A program made the translations under genes and the position numbers. A stretch of 64,000 nucleotides of DNA, taken from assembly GCF_018873765.1 (NCBI RefSeq), contig NC_057924.1:10937001-11001000 (forward strand), in the 5' to 3' direction. Below, piece after piece: positions 23,918 to 36,929 of this stretch (its first letter is position 1; each line of letters opens with the position of its first letter). Source of the stretch: Telopea speciosissima. Taxonomy: Eukaryota > Streptophyta > Magnoliopsida > Proteales > Proteaceae. Under the pieces are notes generated by a model, which saw nothing but the letters and a program-made list of their open reading frames with translations, had not been told where the DNA came from and made no database searches.

Positions 23918-25301
23918 TTAAATGAAAGGGTAAAAGTGAAATATTCTTTCTAACCCACGAACTAACACAATCAAGAATCATATCTCTCAATCATGAATGA
24001 ACCTAGAAAGAAAAGATACGAACTCAATTAAAGAAGAAAAAACATAGAAACTAAACTGCATAAACCACCAACAAACGGAAGATGTTTTACTCTAAGATAG
24101 TAGAATTTCCATTTCAGTTTTGCTTGGCCACAGCTACCTGTGAACCTACCCAGATTCCTTTAGTACAAGTTTGAGGAGTTGACAGACAAGATTGTAAGGA
24201 TTGATTCTAGGATACAGGCTATTCAAGTAGAAAGCCAACAAATGGACAATCCAAATTAATGGGATAAGCATAATAGTGAGGTGTGAAATGGTCATCAAGG
24301 GCAAGTGTGTTTCCAGCTACAGTTCATAAAAATGTCAAAAAGAAAAACATTTTATAGTTGAGTTTACTCCAATGGCGAAAGAATCTGAACAACTGGACCT
24401 CCCCACACTGGAAGTTAACTGCCAGAAAGGTTGAAAACATGCTAGAAAGTAGAATCTTATTCAAAAAGAGGAGGCATAACGTTGAAGTAATATGATAATG
24501 AATATTGTTAATTCTTTTGTTTTCAGCATGAATAGGGAGGAATGCTTTGTAGATCCAAAAACTTACATATGTTCTATCTATATCTATTTTGTAGAAGTAG
24601 TACTTTTCAAGTCAACAGATAGAATCACCTAAATTTCCTCTAGCCATTTGCTTTCGTTAATTATATTTGGCTGCTCACACCGCCTTATCCCTCCTGGCCC
24701 ACTCCTTACCAATTTCTCTAATAAATTCTTGGATAATCTTCACAAGATGAATATGAGAAAAAAAAAAACATAAGAAAGGGGAATCAGGCTTCTCCAACCA
24801 TTAGATGGCCCCCCAAGCATTGCAAAATATTTCTCCAAACTATCAATCTCCCAACAAAATTCCACAAGAGATGTGCAGATCAATGTAAGCCTGAAGAGTT
24901 TCCTCCCTTTCATGGGATAGAGGTGGGTGCAAACTTTGAATTATTGAGATATTCCCAAGATATTGAGTTAATCGTGTATTCGGATTCTAAATTCCAGGAA
25001 AACAATATTGGAAAATTTGCCATGAATCAAATACACACTGAGGTTTCTGCTGATGGCTAGAAAACTGAAACAACCCAATCGCATTGCCTTGACCGAAATT
25101 CTTGGATCTGTGGATTCTGGATTTCTGGCCCTGAATGTATAGCTGTATTTTCCGTTGTGATATAAATGTTGGTTCATGGATAAGGAAACTGTATGGACTC
25201 AATTGAAGTGAAACCACCTAGAGGCTAGTTTGGTTTTTTTTTTCTTCATCTTATTGATTTGTTTAATGGTCAGGTTAACCACCTAGAGCTCATAGGCAGT
25301 A

Positions 25302-25420
25302 AATAAAAAGGTCGTACCTAGTGCACAAGGCTCCCGTGTTTAGCAGGGTCTGAGGAGGGTCAAATGTACACAGCCTTACCCCTGTTTCCAGAGAGGCTGT
25401 CTCCAGGAACATGTTTGAAT
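25302..25420 (-). mobile_element. Au-like SINE, 3' part
   Basis: On the minus strand it reads CCTCTCTGGAAACAGGGGTA, AAGGCTGTGTACATT, CAGACCCTGCTAA and GTGCACTAGG, followed by a T-rich end. This order is that of the conserved 3' part of the plant Au SINE family, which is derived from tRNA. The second copy in the window, at 54675-54796, is more complete. Confidence 0.7.
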
Positions 25421-25744
25421 TATAAAAGTTGGGAAAACTTCTTTTTACTTTCACACTCTCATACCTTACTGTATGAGACCAATGACTGACCCAATAACTA
25501 GAGATCCTTTATCTGATGTATCAATAAGTAAAAAAAGAATTACTTTCCATAAAATTATCGAACAGAATTAGATCTAAAAATATGGGAATAGAGTTGAAGT
25601 GATTATGTTCTGTTGGCATGTTCTAACTATAATGACTTGTAGATACAAAACAACAATGCAATGGATGTCCCATATATGAAAGGGACAACAATGGATGTCC
25701 CACATATGACATGGGAGACAACTTCGAGAACTCCTGAAGCCCCA

Positions 25745-25799
<55 letters not shown>
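25745..25799. repeat. Compound (GT)n(GA)n microsatellite
   Basis: GT repeats pass directly into a long GA run. Confidence 0.95.
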
Positions 25800-25800
<1 letters not shown>

Positions 25801-28800
25801 GATGGAAGAGTCATAGTTAATTACTTGTTTCTGTGGTTATATTTTTAACCCTACCATATAAGATATAATACAATAATTCGGATGGTAATAAACCATATAG
25901 TCTCAACAGATGAACGCGCATTTGCTAATCCCTATTCGTCTCCTGTTGCTATTTTCATAAATTTTGAGTCATGAAGAGAATCGTGCCTATTTTAATGGTT
26001 CTTGAGACTTTATCGAAAATTTATGTATTCTTTCTCAATACCACCCCACTTTCCACTACATTTCACCCAAATTTAAACATTTCAGCCTAACTTTCCATGA
26101 GATTTCGAGATCTCCCTACTATGAAATGATCAGAAAAATTAATATTAACTTTTCATACAACTATATTTCCTATGGCAAAAATAAATGTACTTCTTCCCTT
26201 GAGGACTCCGTTTCCCCCTATGTACCTAATGAGTTAGTCGGATAGTTTTTATTATTCCATCACTTTTTGTGTAAATATCTTTGTTGCTACCTATAAATTG
26301 TGCACTACTGCACTCCTCTAATTGGTTGTAATTTGTGCATGGGAACCAATCATATTGTAGGGTAACTGCTCTGTTTCCCTTGATAGAAAGACAGGGATGA
26401 TTACTATTCTTTTCTTCAGAAAGAAACAAGTAATATTTAACAACAAATGATAATAAAGAAAGTATAGCATATATTGACAGGGCAGAGGGGAAGTAAAACA
26501 AAAAAGTACTGAATCAATAAAAACTTAATAAAAGTGCTTGTACCTGGTTAATGGAGTGTGGAGGCTCGAGAGTTGCTGCAGCTGAAAGTGCTGATACAAG
26601 AAGTACAAGGTTCAATTAATTTATCCTGCAAAAACAAAGCAACTATCAGAAAAGTCCATATTTCCATTAAACAAAATTAGACAGAATGCATAGAGGTTTA
26701 GCATAATTTTATGTTAGAAAGAGCAATTACCAAAGAAATTTCTCTTTCCGAAGGCAGAAGCAACTTGCATCTTGCATATGCTAACAAAGCCTCTTGGAGG
26801 AACTTGGCAAGATAGACAACATATAAGCAGGGCATGTTTGATATCTGTGGTACTGCTTGGGGAGGGGGGGGGGGGATCCTTTGATAGGTGATTAGCCTTT
26901 TGTTATTATTCATCGTATACCACTTCTGCATTGTAAGCCCTACTCTTACTAAGAACTATAAGTTGTGAGAAGCTTTGAGGCATTCATACTTTTAATTATC
27001 TTTTTCCATTTTCTTTTTCTCTGCTCCTTAATTCTTCCTCTCTGGCTCTTTTGGTCTGATTTTCCTCAAATAAAGAATGGAACAAGAGCATAAGCTTTAT
27101 TTATCCTTCTCTTTTGAGGCATATGTATGTTTTAACTTCAAGGAAGTCAAAAATTGACTTGGGGCTAGTGTACTCAATATCATTGTAGCCAGAAATGCAA
27201 ATGTTGTAGGCACTCACAAGGTGATGGAAGAAAGGCTTAACTGTGAGCATGTCGATAACTAAGAGACCAATCACTATAAACATCAAAGGACAGAGAGCCA
27301 AAGTTGCCTTTCAAGGATCCTGAAAATCTATTCGACTCATCTAGTGTCTAATCCCTAAGATAAAGGACAGATATTCCAAAAGGGATTCCGAAGGGGAGAA
27401 TAATTTTCAATAATCAAGGCTCTTATGAAAGAGCATGCAGGAGACAGGTTACAAGTATGCTACCATTTGACTGGAGAAATTTAAGAATGAAAATATGATG
27501 GACCCAAGACTTAACAATGCTCCACAGTAATTCAATCTGCATATAATTTAAGTGGCCTGAAAAAACAAAAGATTCAGATTTTTTAAGGGTGCTTCTCCAG
27601 TGGGATACGACCCCAAGACTATACAAATTTCAGGACTCCAGCTTTCCAATATGGAGCTGTAATCAGTTTCATTAAAGAGGCAGTTAGAAAGGACCCTGTG
27701 AGTCTGATGTCTTACCAAGATTACCTCCTGTTCATTTGAATGGTAATATGACGAGTCAAACATGAAGAGCTTTGGGATCATCTCTGATCGCATTTGGTTA
27801 GAGACTTTGAATAGAATAGGTTATAGTAATTTACCAGAAAAAGCAGTCTGTACACTCTGGATGCTATACTATTGCTCCAGCCCACATGGGGCCCTCTACA
27901 AAAAGAAAACCTAAACCCCTTACAAAATGCTGTAATACTAGCTTACATACTCAAACCTACTCATTTACAAAATTCTCCCATGTATCCCAATACAAAAGGT
28001 ATTAACCTCCTGGAATTCTGGTACAATAGAAAACCAGCTACAGTCTAGCCTCATAGCCTTCTGTGCAACAGAGGTAGATACTTCTTCCTTGCCTTCAAAA
28101 TGCGGCATTTCTCTCCTGTCAAATGCACCAACATATTGTAAATGGAACCGGCTTCCTCAGAACAGCCATTCTTCTCTCCAAAGGACAACCTTCCCACTCA
28201 CCCATCATAGCAAGGCGGGAGCTTGGAGAAGGCCAGCTCACCCTCACCACCGAGAGGTTACCCCCACACTTCTAATGTTTGAAAAAAAAAGAACTACAGG
28301 GATGAAAAACATACTCATTTGGAACCATAAAGATGCAAAAAATGCATTAAAGGGCATGCCTTTTCCATTTTCTGGCCATTTCAGCACAAGCTTGGACAGG
28401 GCTTGTAAATTTTCCTTGCTAGTGTGTGTGTGTGTGTTTTTTTGCGGGGGAAGGGGGGTGGTGGGGTGGGGTGGGGTGGGGTTAAGTGGGTGAGAAGAGT
28501 TCGCAATTGTATGCTTACTACTATTGTGTGAGAGGGATCGAATTGGAGATTTAAGGTAGCTGCTCCAGACATCTCATATCCATGTTATGTAGGCATGAAT
28601 AAATAATGATAGACTCATTTGCTACTAAAAGATTTAACAATGATAGAAGAATACCATAAACATGATAAAAGAATCTGCAGATATGTTGCATTAAACAATG
28701 AAAGATCAAGTGTTTATATACATTTATGAACACTAGAGGCTGTACCATCTGACCCTCATGAACTTGATTAAACAAGGATTCCCTACGGATATATTGCAAT

Positions 28801-28998
28801 TTCCCAAAACAAATGGAACCAAAAAAAACTAAATAGCATCCATCCCAACGGAAAATTACAATTTCCCAAAACCAATGCAACCAAAATAAACTAAATAATA
28901 ACTATCCCTATAGACAAATTGTCCTTGTAAAAGTCAAAACCCCTCTGCATTATCAGTTCCTCCTACAGTTTGATTCTTTTCTTTGCAAGTCTGTTCCA

Positions 28999-30102
28999 CT
29001 ACAATACCAAAGATATTGAATCCTTTGATACTGGCTTCAAACTGTCATCACCAATAGAAGGCTCATCAGAGTCATTGATCCTCCTCCGCTTTTGACCTCC
29101 CACTGCAGATTCTTCGACAATACTCACAGATAATTGAACCTTTGTATCATTGGGAAATTCTGGAGCAGTTTGAACTTGAACACTCTCTGCTTCTTTGGTA
29201 TTGTCAGTATCCTCTGATACGAATGGATGATGTAGAAGCATGGCGGCTGTCCATCTGAACATGCTAGTCCTCACAAAACACCTCTTCAAGAAATCCTTCC
29301 CTTCTTTGGACATCTTACTCGGGGTCTCGGGAAATTCCGTGCTGGAGCCGATCAGAGAAAGAAGCTCATCAACATCCATGTCAGACTCGCAATTCCAGGC
29401 AGGTTTCCCACTAATCATTTCAGCCACAACACACCCAAGAGCCCATATATCAGAGGGGGCTTCCTGTTCCTTACGTGCAACAGATTCCGGTGACATATAA
29501 AGAGGGGTTCCTCTCAAACTCAAAGAGTGGCGTTCCTTCTTCATCTTCCTCTTCCTCTGTTCTCTCATGGTATTCTTGGCGGAACCAAAATCAGCAATCT
29601 TCGCGACGCAGTCATCGTGACTTGTGTCTGAAGAAGAAGAAGATGAGTAAAGCACGAGCAGAATATTCTGGGGCTTGATATCGCAATGAACGTAACCATG
29701 ATCATGAATGTGGTGAAGACCCTGAAGAATCGAGCGGGTGTAGCGCCTAACGTCGGCCTCAGGCAATCCGTTATGGGAGTTCTTAATCCGAGAAGCTAGG
29801 GTACCTCCAGAGGCATATTCCAGCAAGACATTATAGGTTAGCTCACCATTCTCCCTAGTGATCTCGTCTCCGTAGCAGCGCAGAATGTGAGGGCATCCTT
29901 CGAGCCTGGTGAGTATCTCCCTTTCCTTCTGAATCGTTCCGGAGTGAGAGACCTCAGCCCATTTCACAGCCATTAATGGTGGGAGATGGTTTCGACGCTT
30001 GTTGGCTTTCTGTTTTGCTGTGGCCAAAGAAACAGTGCTGAAGCTCCCTCGAGCAATGGTATCGCCTCTCATCCACATTCCTCCTTGACTCTGTCGCTCC
30101 AT
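28999..30102 (-). CDS. MAPKKK17/18-like protein kinase, copy 2
   Basis: This intronless gene of 367 codons is nearly identical to copy 1. The glycine loop reads IARGSFSTV, a form with serine for the third glycine that also exists in plant members of this branch. All other catalytic landmarks are intact: MAVKWAEV, HCDIKPQN, ADFGSAK, RGTPLYMSPES and SDIWALGC. The activation segment is three residues longer than in copy 1, within a run of basic residues (REQRKRKMKKERHS). The same KRRRIN patch is in the tail. TATAAATA is at 30281-30288, upstream of the start at 30102. No sign of decay is seen. Confidence 0.93.
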   Translation of the reverse strand: MERQSQGGMWMRGDTIARGSFSTVSLATAKQKANKRRNHLPPLMAVKWAEVSHSGTIQKEREILTRLEGCPHILRCYGDEITRENGELTYNVLLEYASGGTLASRIKNSHNGLPEADVRRYTRSILQGLHHIHDHGYVHCDIKPQNILLVLYSSSSSSDTSHDDCVAKIADFGSAKNTMREQRKRKMKKERHSLSLRGTPLYMSPESVARKEQEAPSDIWALGCVVAEMISGKPAWNCESDMDVDELLSLIGSSTEFPETPSKMSKEGKDFLKRCFVRTSMFRWTAAMLLHHPFVSEDTDNTKEAESVQVQTAPEFPNDTKVQLSVSIVEESAVGGQKRRRINDSDEPSIGDDSLKPVSKDSISLVL

Positions 30103-30280
30103 CTTGGAGTGCTCAGAAATCAGAATGTTAAGGTTAGGGTTAGGGCTTTTTTTCTCTCTTATAATGAAGAGCAGAGCTTACAATGGAGCGGGAGTAAGGG
30201 TTTTCTGGCTCAAACAAAGAGCTACGGATTACTTCCGCAGCAAAGAAAGAATAACCGAAAACGTTCGTTCGCGGGGTGCT

Positions 30281-30288
30281 TATTTATA
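30281..30288 (-). promoter_or_regulatory. TATA box of kinase 2
   Basis: TATAAATA on the minus strand at the position equivalent to that in copy 1. Confidence 0.65.
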
Positions 30289-30582
30289 AGTAAAACAGAA
30301 GTTAGGAAGCAAGTCATGCAATAACGAACTCACTTGATGTCCTTCTCTTACATGAATCCCGCTTTCCTATTACGGCGGTGTTGGGTGAACTTCAATCTCG
30401 ACCGTTTGTCATGGACGTTGTTTAATAACTGATGATCTGATGTTGGTAATCATTGTAAAGTACATGGGATATGTCGTCTTCACCAACACCATCTACACAT
30501 TTATTCTATTTATAATTCAAATAAAAATTAATTACCTGGTTCCCGGTGGCACGTGGCCCCATGCCTAGACACGCGATGGATC

Positions 30583-30751
30583 ATTATCACCTTCAATTCT
30601 GACACTCTCCATCCAATCCCTCACATAGTAACTGAAATGACCACCTACCCACTGCTTGAACACATTGCCCAAGGTGGGGTAGGGTGGTCATTTCAACTCT
30701 TATGTGAGGGATTGGAGGGAATTGGATGGTGTTAGAATTGGAGGAGATAAA
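30583..30751. mobile_element. Hairpin MITE in the kinase 2 flank
   Basis: The two arms are inverted copies of about 65 bases. The left has CCAATCCCTCACATA and GAAATGACCACC, the right has TATGTGAGGGATTGG and GGTGGTCATTTC. The loop is short. No target duplication is clear. It lies about 300 bases upstream of the kinase 2 TATA box. Confidence 0.75.
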
Positions 30752-32690
30752 AATTCGACACACGACAACATGAATTGATCACTGTGCCCTCAGGGATTTC
30801 TACCTTTCTAAGGGGTGTAGCCGTTATTTTTGCGTGGCTTTAGGTGTGTAGGGGTCGCACGCCTCACAAGACTAGACAACGTTCTTTCTTCCAAAAATTA
30901 AATGAAGGAAAAGATTGAGTTATGCTAGCATCCTATTTGTCTATCTCTCTCTTCCTCCCTTTGAGGGATACGTAAGGGAGTCATTTCAAAGGGGGAATTA
31001 TCCTACAAATTACTTGAATGTCTTGTGAGACGTACGGTCTTGTGTCTGTGTCTGTCCTTATCATATAGTCATATTTTTTAGGATCGAGTTTTCCTCTACC
31101 CGGGAGAAGGTGGATGAGGGTATCGGGAAGATATTTTGGGAACATACTAAAACTCTATAGGGTTTTGTGAACCCTAGGATAGTCGGTGAACCACCCTCTA
31201 TGGGTGGAGGAAAACTTTGTCCTATTTTTTAAACGATAATTCAGACTACAAGCCATGTCCTGGAACTATCTATACCATTATTTGGCCAAACATCCTAGGC
31301 ATCCAAAAAGGCCTAGGTGGCATTCCAGGGTGCAACCCAGTGCTACCTACGTACTTGATCTTTTATTTGATCCAATATGTTCAAGAAAAGGGTTCTCTCT
31401 ATGATGCAAGGCTTTATTCCATGTCTCATGTTAAAGTGGATGCTAGAAAATTTGAAAAGTCCATTAAAGGATAAAGGGCCACCATGAATACTTCAGGAAC
31501 AGTCCAATACATCACTATCATATGGTAGAGTTAGTCATTTAGTGATGATTTCCCTATAAATGTGTGCATCAGAGGATACTCTATAATGCTTATCTTATAC
31601 CAGTGACAAAATTTAAAATAGAAGCCATATACTGAATTATCATACAAATTACTTGAATACTTTATTGACTATTAAATAAATGAGTGATTACAAAATGAAT
31701 AGAGGATCTTTATGCCATAAAGCAATATTTGGAATCTCAAAAAAATAAAAAGACAAAAAAAGGGTTCTTATGACTTCAAAAATTCACATACTAATGAATG
31801 AATTAATTAATCTATCTCAATCATTGCAGCCGCTTCTACTCTAACAGGCGATACTTGCATTCTTTTTCTTAGCCTATAAAAGGAAAAGTTGGAAGTGCAT
31901 TAAATCATTTAACACTTTTAAGAAATTCAAACGTTTCATAAAGTCACATCGGGTAACACAAAAAGCCAACAAAGAAATCATAAAAATTTCACCTTTAGTT
32001 GAAGGTTTAAGCCGAAGCACAGAGTAAATCCAAGACCAAGAACTAAAACATAAACATTCACCAAATTAAAGATTGCATTGTATGGAATCATTTTTATGCT
32101 TTCAACAAAAAAACAGAGAGGAGAACATTTCCTTTTTTTATCTTTCCTCAGTTCAACAACAGAGGAGAAAAGCATCCTAGATAACACAACCCAATACAAA
32201 AAGGAAGAAGGAAATAAGCCACAAAAAAAAAAAAAGATGGTTCAATTTGCTATCTTTTTTTCACCCTCCATTGGAAAATGATTTCCTCATCATCAATTTT
32301 ATCCTTTTCTTTTCCCAATTTTTTTGTCTATATAGAATCAAAATACCAAGAAACGAAAATAAGTAAAGACACTCAAATGAAATGGGCAAAGTAAAATATT
32401 CATTCTAACAATTTCTATTCACGAACTAACACAACCAAGAATCATATCTCTTAATGATGAACCTAGAAAGGAAAGGACAAGCATAAACAAGTAAACAAAT
32501 TTAAAAGATATAAATTATGTGAACGTTTTAAGCTAGATATGAACTCAATTAAAGACGAAAAAACATAGAAACTAAACTGCATAAACCACCAATAAATGGA
32601 AGATATTTACCTTAAGGTAGTAGAATTTCCATTTCAATTTTTACTTGGCTACCACTACCTGTGAACCTACCCAGATTCCAGAGCAGAGAG

Positions 32691-33761
32691 AATGGGAAGA
32701 GATGTGTGTGAGGAAGGATAAGATAGTAGAGCTAGATGTGTGTAAGGGTAATAGAGTAGAGAGAAACATGTAAATCTACCCGGATTCTAGATTCCAGACA
32801 GAATGGGAAGAGATGTGGTATTTGAATGCAGACATGTATCAGTTAAGGTACGTGGCATAACTCCACCACGGCGGCCCTATACATGTTTTTGTGGTACAGT
32901 CTATACATAAACATTGAAATATTATTAATGAGAATAGAAAGGCTTTGCAGAATGCATAGATAAAAATGCAAAAAATATAGTCCCCCGCATGACCTCTCAT
33001 TAAGTTCTTATATATTTGGTCACATTCCTGCTCATCCAAATTTGGAGGTGCTGAATTAATTCATGAAGATATCTACGGAGAAAAAAGGGCATAAAGTTCC
33101 TCATGCTCAAGAGAAATTCAAAGATGATAGACAAAAGGTGCATGCAAACCAAACACGCAATAAAAAAAAACCCTTAGATTCCCTGTGATAGTGCAGGTTA
33201 CACAAGGCTTTGATTTAATTTGAAGCTCAATTCCAAACTCTTTAGATGATATTAATAATAGAACATACCTAAAAAATGAACAAACATTTTCCTGTAAGGT
33301 TTCTAACATATTTTACAACTTTTCTAAGTATGTAGCATAGTACTAAATATCTGCTAGTGGCATCTGTCTAGCAAGGCAAGAACCTAATGTGATTGGAAAA
33401 TACTCCTACTCCCACCAATTCTTTGCAAAAAATCAAATTTCATTCCATCTTGACCTACTTCTTCGTTCACTCAATGTGCACATATAATTGTTTCTATAAT
33501 CATTATCAAGATTCCATATCAAGAAGTATAATTAGATAAAATGGAAAATAAAAGAGAACTACTTTACAAATCGAACTGATTGTTTAAAGGGAAGGAAAGG
33601 AAAAGAGGCAGTATATATCATATTTGTCCAGACAACCAAAACATAATAAGTTCTTAGTTGCATGAGTTTGGATAGCAAATACATCACTGACAGTTATTTT
33701 GTCAAGGTCTTCACACTTAGTGATGATTCATCACAAGAGGATATTTCTCAGTGCTTCTCAC
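32691..33761. other. Spacer right of unit 2, no gene seen
   Basis: A short direct repeat with AATGGGAAGAGATGTG occurs at 32691 and 32803. No coding feature is supported. Confidence 0.4.
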
Positions 33762-36719
33762 CTTGTCGTCAGAAAATTGTGTTCTGTAATAGTCGGTTAT
33801 TGCTAGTGTAAAATAATCATATCTGTCCACTGTCTCAGCCAAGCCATTTGGTCTCTGCACATCAAAGCCCTCCAAAATGGAGGGAAGGGGTTGAAACAAC
33901 CGAAAATCATAAGAGGATTTTACAATGAGCAAAAGATGAGAACAAATAAGGATCTGTTTGCAAGGGAAATAAAGGGAAGGAAGTGAAATCCAATCAATAT
34001 AAAGTGGAAATTTTTGAAATCATTATCTCACAAGATGTGTAACTAACTCAAAAAAAATTACAATTAACCATATTAAATTCTACTACATTTTGAGATCAAA
34101 TTCCTTGGTTTTAAGAAGTAAATAAAGATTCAATTTGAAGGATATGATTACCATATTTAGTAAGAGTTTAAGGTAGTTACACAATTGTGATTACAAAAGT
34201 TTCCATTCTTTTCAAAACTGACTTCCCTTCCCTTCCCTTCCCTTTATGTGCAACTGGGCAGAGCTACAGAGAAAACGTATCTGCACGTACCATGAAAAGG
34301 ATGTGCATGAAAATAGGAAGTACTTGAAAAGGATATGCAAAAAAGTAGGAAACCTATATTAATTTCTCAAAGGTTCAAGACTTAACATGCTGAGCAAAAT
34401 TCCAAGTTCAAAATTTCTAAGTCTTACTGGCCATAGGCTCACAAAAAGAATGTGAACACAATGCTGTCAAGTTCCTTTATGTAGAATTATGATGAGGGTG
34501 GGAATCCAGCTGCATCAAAGAGTGGTTGAAGGGAATCCAACTGCATCAAAGAGTGGTTGAAGAGGAACATGAATGACCAAAAGTAGAGGCAACAACAGTG
34601 ATACAAGTGACTAAAGAAAATTGAAGCAGTGTGAACATCAAGAGAATATCTAAGGAGGTTTCCTATTGAGAAGGGAGGGAGGGAGGGAGGGAGGGAGAGA
34701 GAGAGAAGGAAAGAGAGAACTTCCTTTTTCACTTTGGCAAGGAAAATTCTGTACTTTTCAAATTTAAGTATGGCATTTTAATGCTCATTCAAAGTATTTG
34801 TTTAACCTAAGCTTCTAAATACGCATGTTATCTTTGTTACCCTGGCTCTATTTGTTTTGAAGTAAAATTATGTAAAAAGAAAATTTGTAACTAAGTCAGT
34901 AATTTTTCCTGTTACTTGGTTTCTATCTGGAAACAAAGGAGGCTCTAGAAATAACAATATAGATCGCTTCCAAAGAAGGAATAAAAAAGATGCCATACAT
35001 AAAAAATAATTGTCTCATCATTCATGCCAGAGAAAATAGTTGCATCAGGTCAACAAAAATAATATTACAATACAACAAACTTTTAAATTTGAATTTCATA
35101 GGATGATCGACCAGACAGGTCTCAAATGATAATTGATCAAACTGCTTCATTCACACTCCTTATTTAATGCCAGCAACCAGAGAGTCCCCAATGACCTTGA
35201 GAAATTCCACATAGAATGATGTTAGGATAACCCCATGTTCACCTATCTAGCCGGCCACCCCCTCCCAAAAAAAGAAAAGAAAAAAAATGCAACACACCAC
35301 ATATTTTCCCATATTTCATAGCCTCTTTTGAAGGAATTTTTTTATTCCTGTGTGGCCCAATTAAATTTGGCTGATCTTGGGATCTCCATAACACTCTGTT
35401 CTAGATGTTCTCCAGATGAACTGTCAAAGACTTTAGAGTTGTGCTCCATCCAAAATATCTAGATAATTCCATGAATAAGTAATCTGAGAAAATAAGACTG
35501 TTTCTTATCCAAAGAGTTTCCTTTGATCCAAGTCAGCAGTAAATCCTCCATGTATTTCTAAAAGAGTTCCTTTAAGGACAGAAGCACAAGGTTTTAATTA
35601 GAGCATCCCATGCCTTTAGTTCCCCTCTTATAAGATGCACAAAATTAGCAGCAGGAGATGATAGCTTTACTATAGTTTTAGGCTTTCAGCATGATTAACT
35701 AATTGTAGCTAGAAAACATCGATCGATGGATTAAACAGCTAGGAAATATAGAAATAAGCTATAACATAACCTCATTCTTTATTCTGTAGCAACAAACTCT
35801 GCTAACTTTCAGTTCACAAGGGTCCTCCAGATCCGTCTCTGTGGTCGCATTATGAGAATCCAATGGAGTACTTGTTCATTCTTCCACTAAATAATCAATT
35901 CTCAATAAAATCAAATACAACATTAATGATGATAGCTAGAGTTAAAAGATGCACATACAGAAGTAAAATGAAGGAGGAATAGACTATATTGATATTCAAG
36001 TAAAATGTCCCCTTTTGAACAAAGAGAGTGACTGCACTAATAGATGAAGAGTTGTGATCCCGTCTTTGTCCCCTGCAAAGGCAAGACTGGTGATCAGACA
36101 TTCGATATTAAAGCTAATAAATGCTCAGGTGACATGGGTGGAAACTCAAGAAGTGGAGACAAAGTATTATTGCTTCTCCACACCTCAAACAAAAATCAGA
36201 AGCTTAACTGAAGGGTTCCATTACGTTCTCCCTTCATCACAGGTAAGAAACTTAAAAGAGTTGTGAGAGAGGAGAGAACAACCCCCCTTTTGTTTCAGTA
36301 GATAGCTATGGAATCTCTAAAGTGTTAAACTTTGAATCCGCTTTAAATGGGAGTACACAAAGAAAATAAGAGCCGCCTTGACTCATTAGAATTCAAAGCC
36401 CTATTTAAGTCAAACTTTTGATTGACGAATAAGAAAAAGAGGAGAAGATAAAAGGATATTGTGAAGTACCTGTGTAGAGCCTGGCTTGATTACTTTCTGA
36501 CCTCCCAAGAGGACAAATTAATCCACTCTGAATCAAATAAGGGCTGCCAGTGATGTTTCTCCATGAAACTGCTTGAAACCCCTTAGAAAACCTAGAAGTT
36601 CCCAACTCAGGGATCAGGAAAGAACCATTTAATCTAATATTAGCCTGACCATTATCAAGAGAGAAAACTAGGGGGTTTAATGAGAAATACCCACCTCTTC
36701 TCCTTTGTATCCTAAAATC
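33762..36719 (-). other. Unassigned exon-like segments
   Basis: Three minus-strand stretches look like exons by frame and splice sites. 36470-36719 has acceptor CCAG and donor CACAG|GTACTT and encodes GGYFSLNPLVFSLDNGQANI, with SWRNITGSPYL further on. About 35771-35880 encodes SHNATTETDLEDPCELKVSR with donor GAG|GTTATG. 33762-33870 encodes GFDVQRPNGLAETVDRYDYF with donor AAG|GTGAGA. Their codon patterns look coding, and the first is open for 83 codons. I recognise no domain. They may belong to one minus-strand gene, but I could not prove phase continuity between them. Confidence 0.35.
34672..34712. repeat. (GGGA)n/(GA)n microsatellite
   Basis: Tandem GGGA units pass into GA. Confidence 0.9.
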
Positions 36720-36929
36720 CTGGTTTTGTACTGACAGATATTGGTGGAAACATCGTTTGGCTGTCAGTCTGTTTTAATTGCCACAGTAATTTGTTAATTA
36801 CCTTTGTATCCTAAATTATGGATGAAGCATTGAATATTGAAGATGGAGAAACAGAAAATGGAAAAAGTAAAAAATACAAATATCTCACTACCTTGATGAA
36901 GATAGACAGATTAATTGGTTATGGAGGGG

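Larger units (their letters stand above)
17440..24160. repeat. Segmental duplication, unit 1
   Basis: This stretch matches 26.25-32.69 kb in order and orientation, at high similarity judged by eye. Markers include ATCACTTTTTCTGTAAATATC at the left border, the kinase gene, the TCATAAA...CACA stretch near 22.6 kb, and GTGAACCTACCCAGATTCC at the right border (24139 versus 32661). It differs by small indels and by a LINE at 23176-23906 that unit 2 lacks. Part of it (from about 19.4 to 21.5 kb) recurs again as unit 3. Confidence 0.85.
24161..26244. other. Spacer between duplication units 1 and 2
   Basis: This 2.1-kb stretch has no counterpart to the right of unit 2. It contains an Au-like SINE and a compound microsatellite, listed separately. 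No gene is seen. Confidence 0.5.
26245..32690. repeat. Segmental duplication, unit 2
   Basis: Second unit of the duplication described at 17440-24160. It holds kinase copy 2 and a copy of most of the unassigned gene but not its terminal exon. It has a hairpin MITE in the kinase flank (30583-30751) that is not in unit 1. Confidence 0.85.

Noticed and set aside
25623..25814. Frame with serine-leucine and threonine-histidine runs
   Set aside because: It translates the GT/GA microsatellite.
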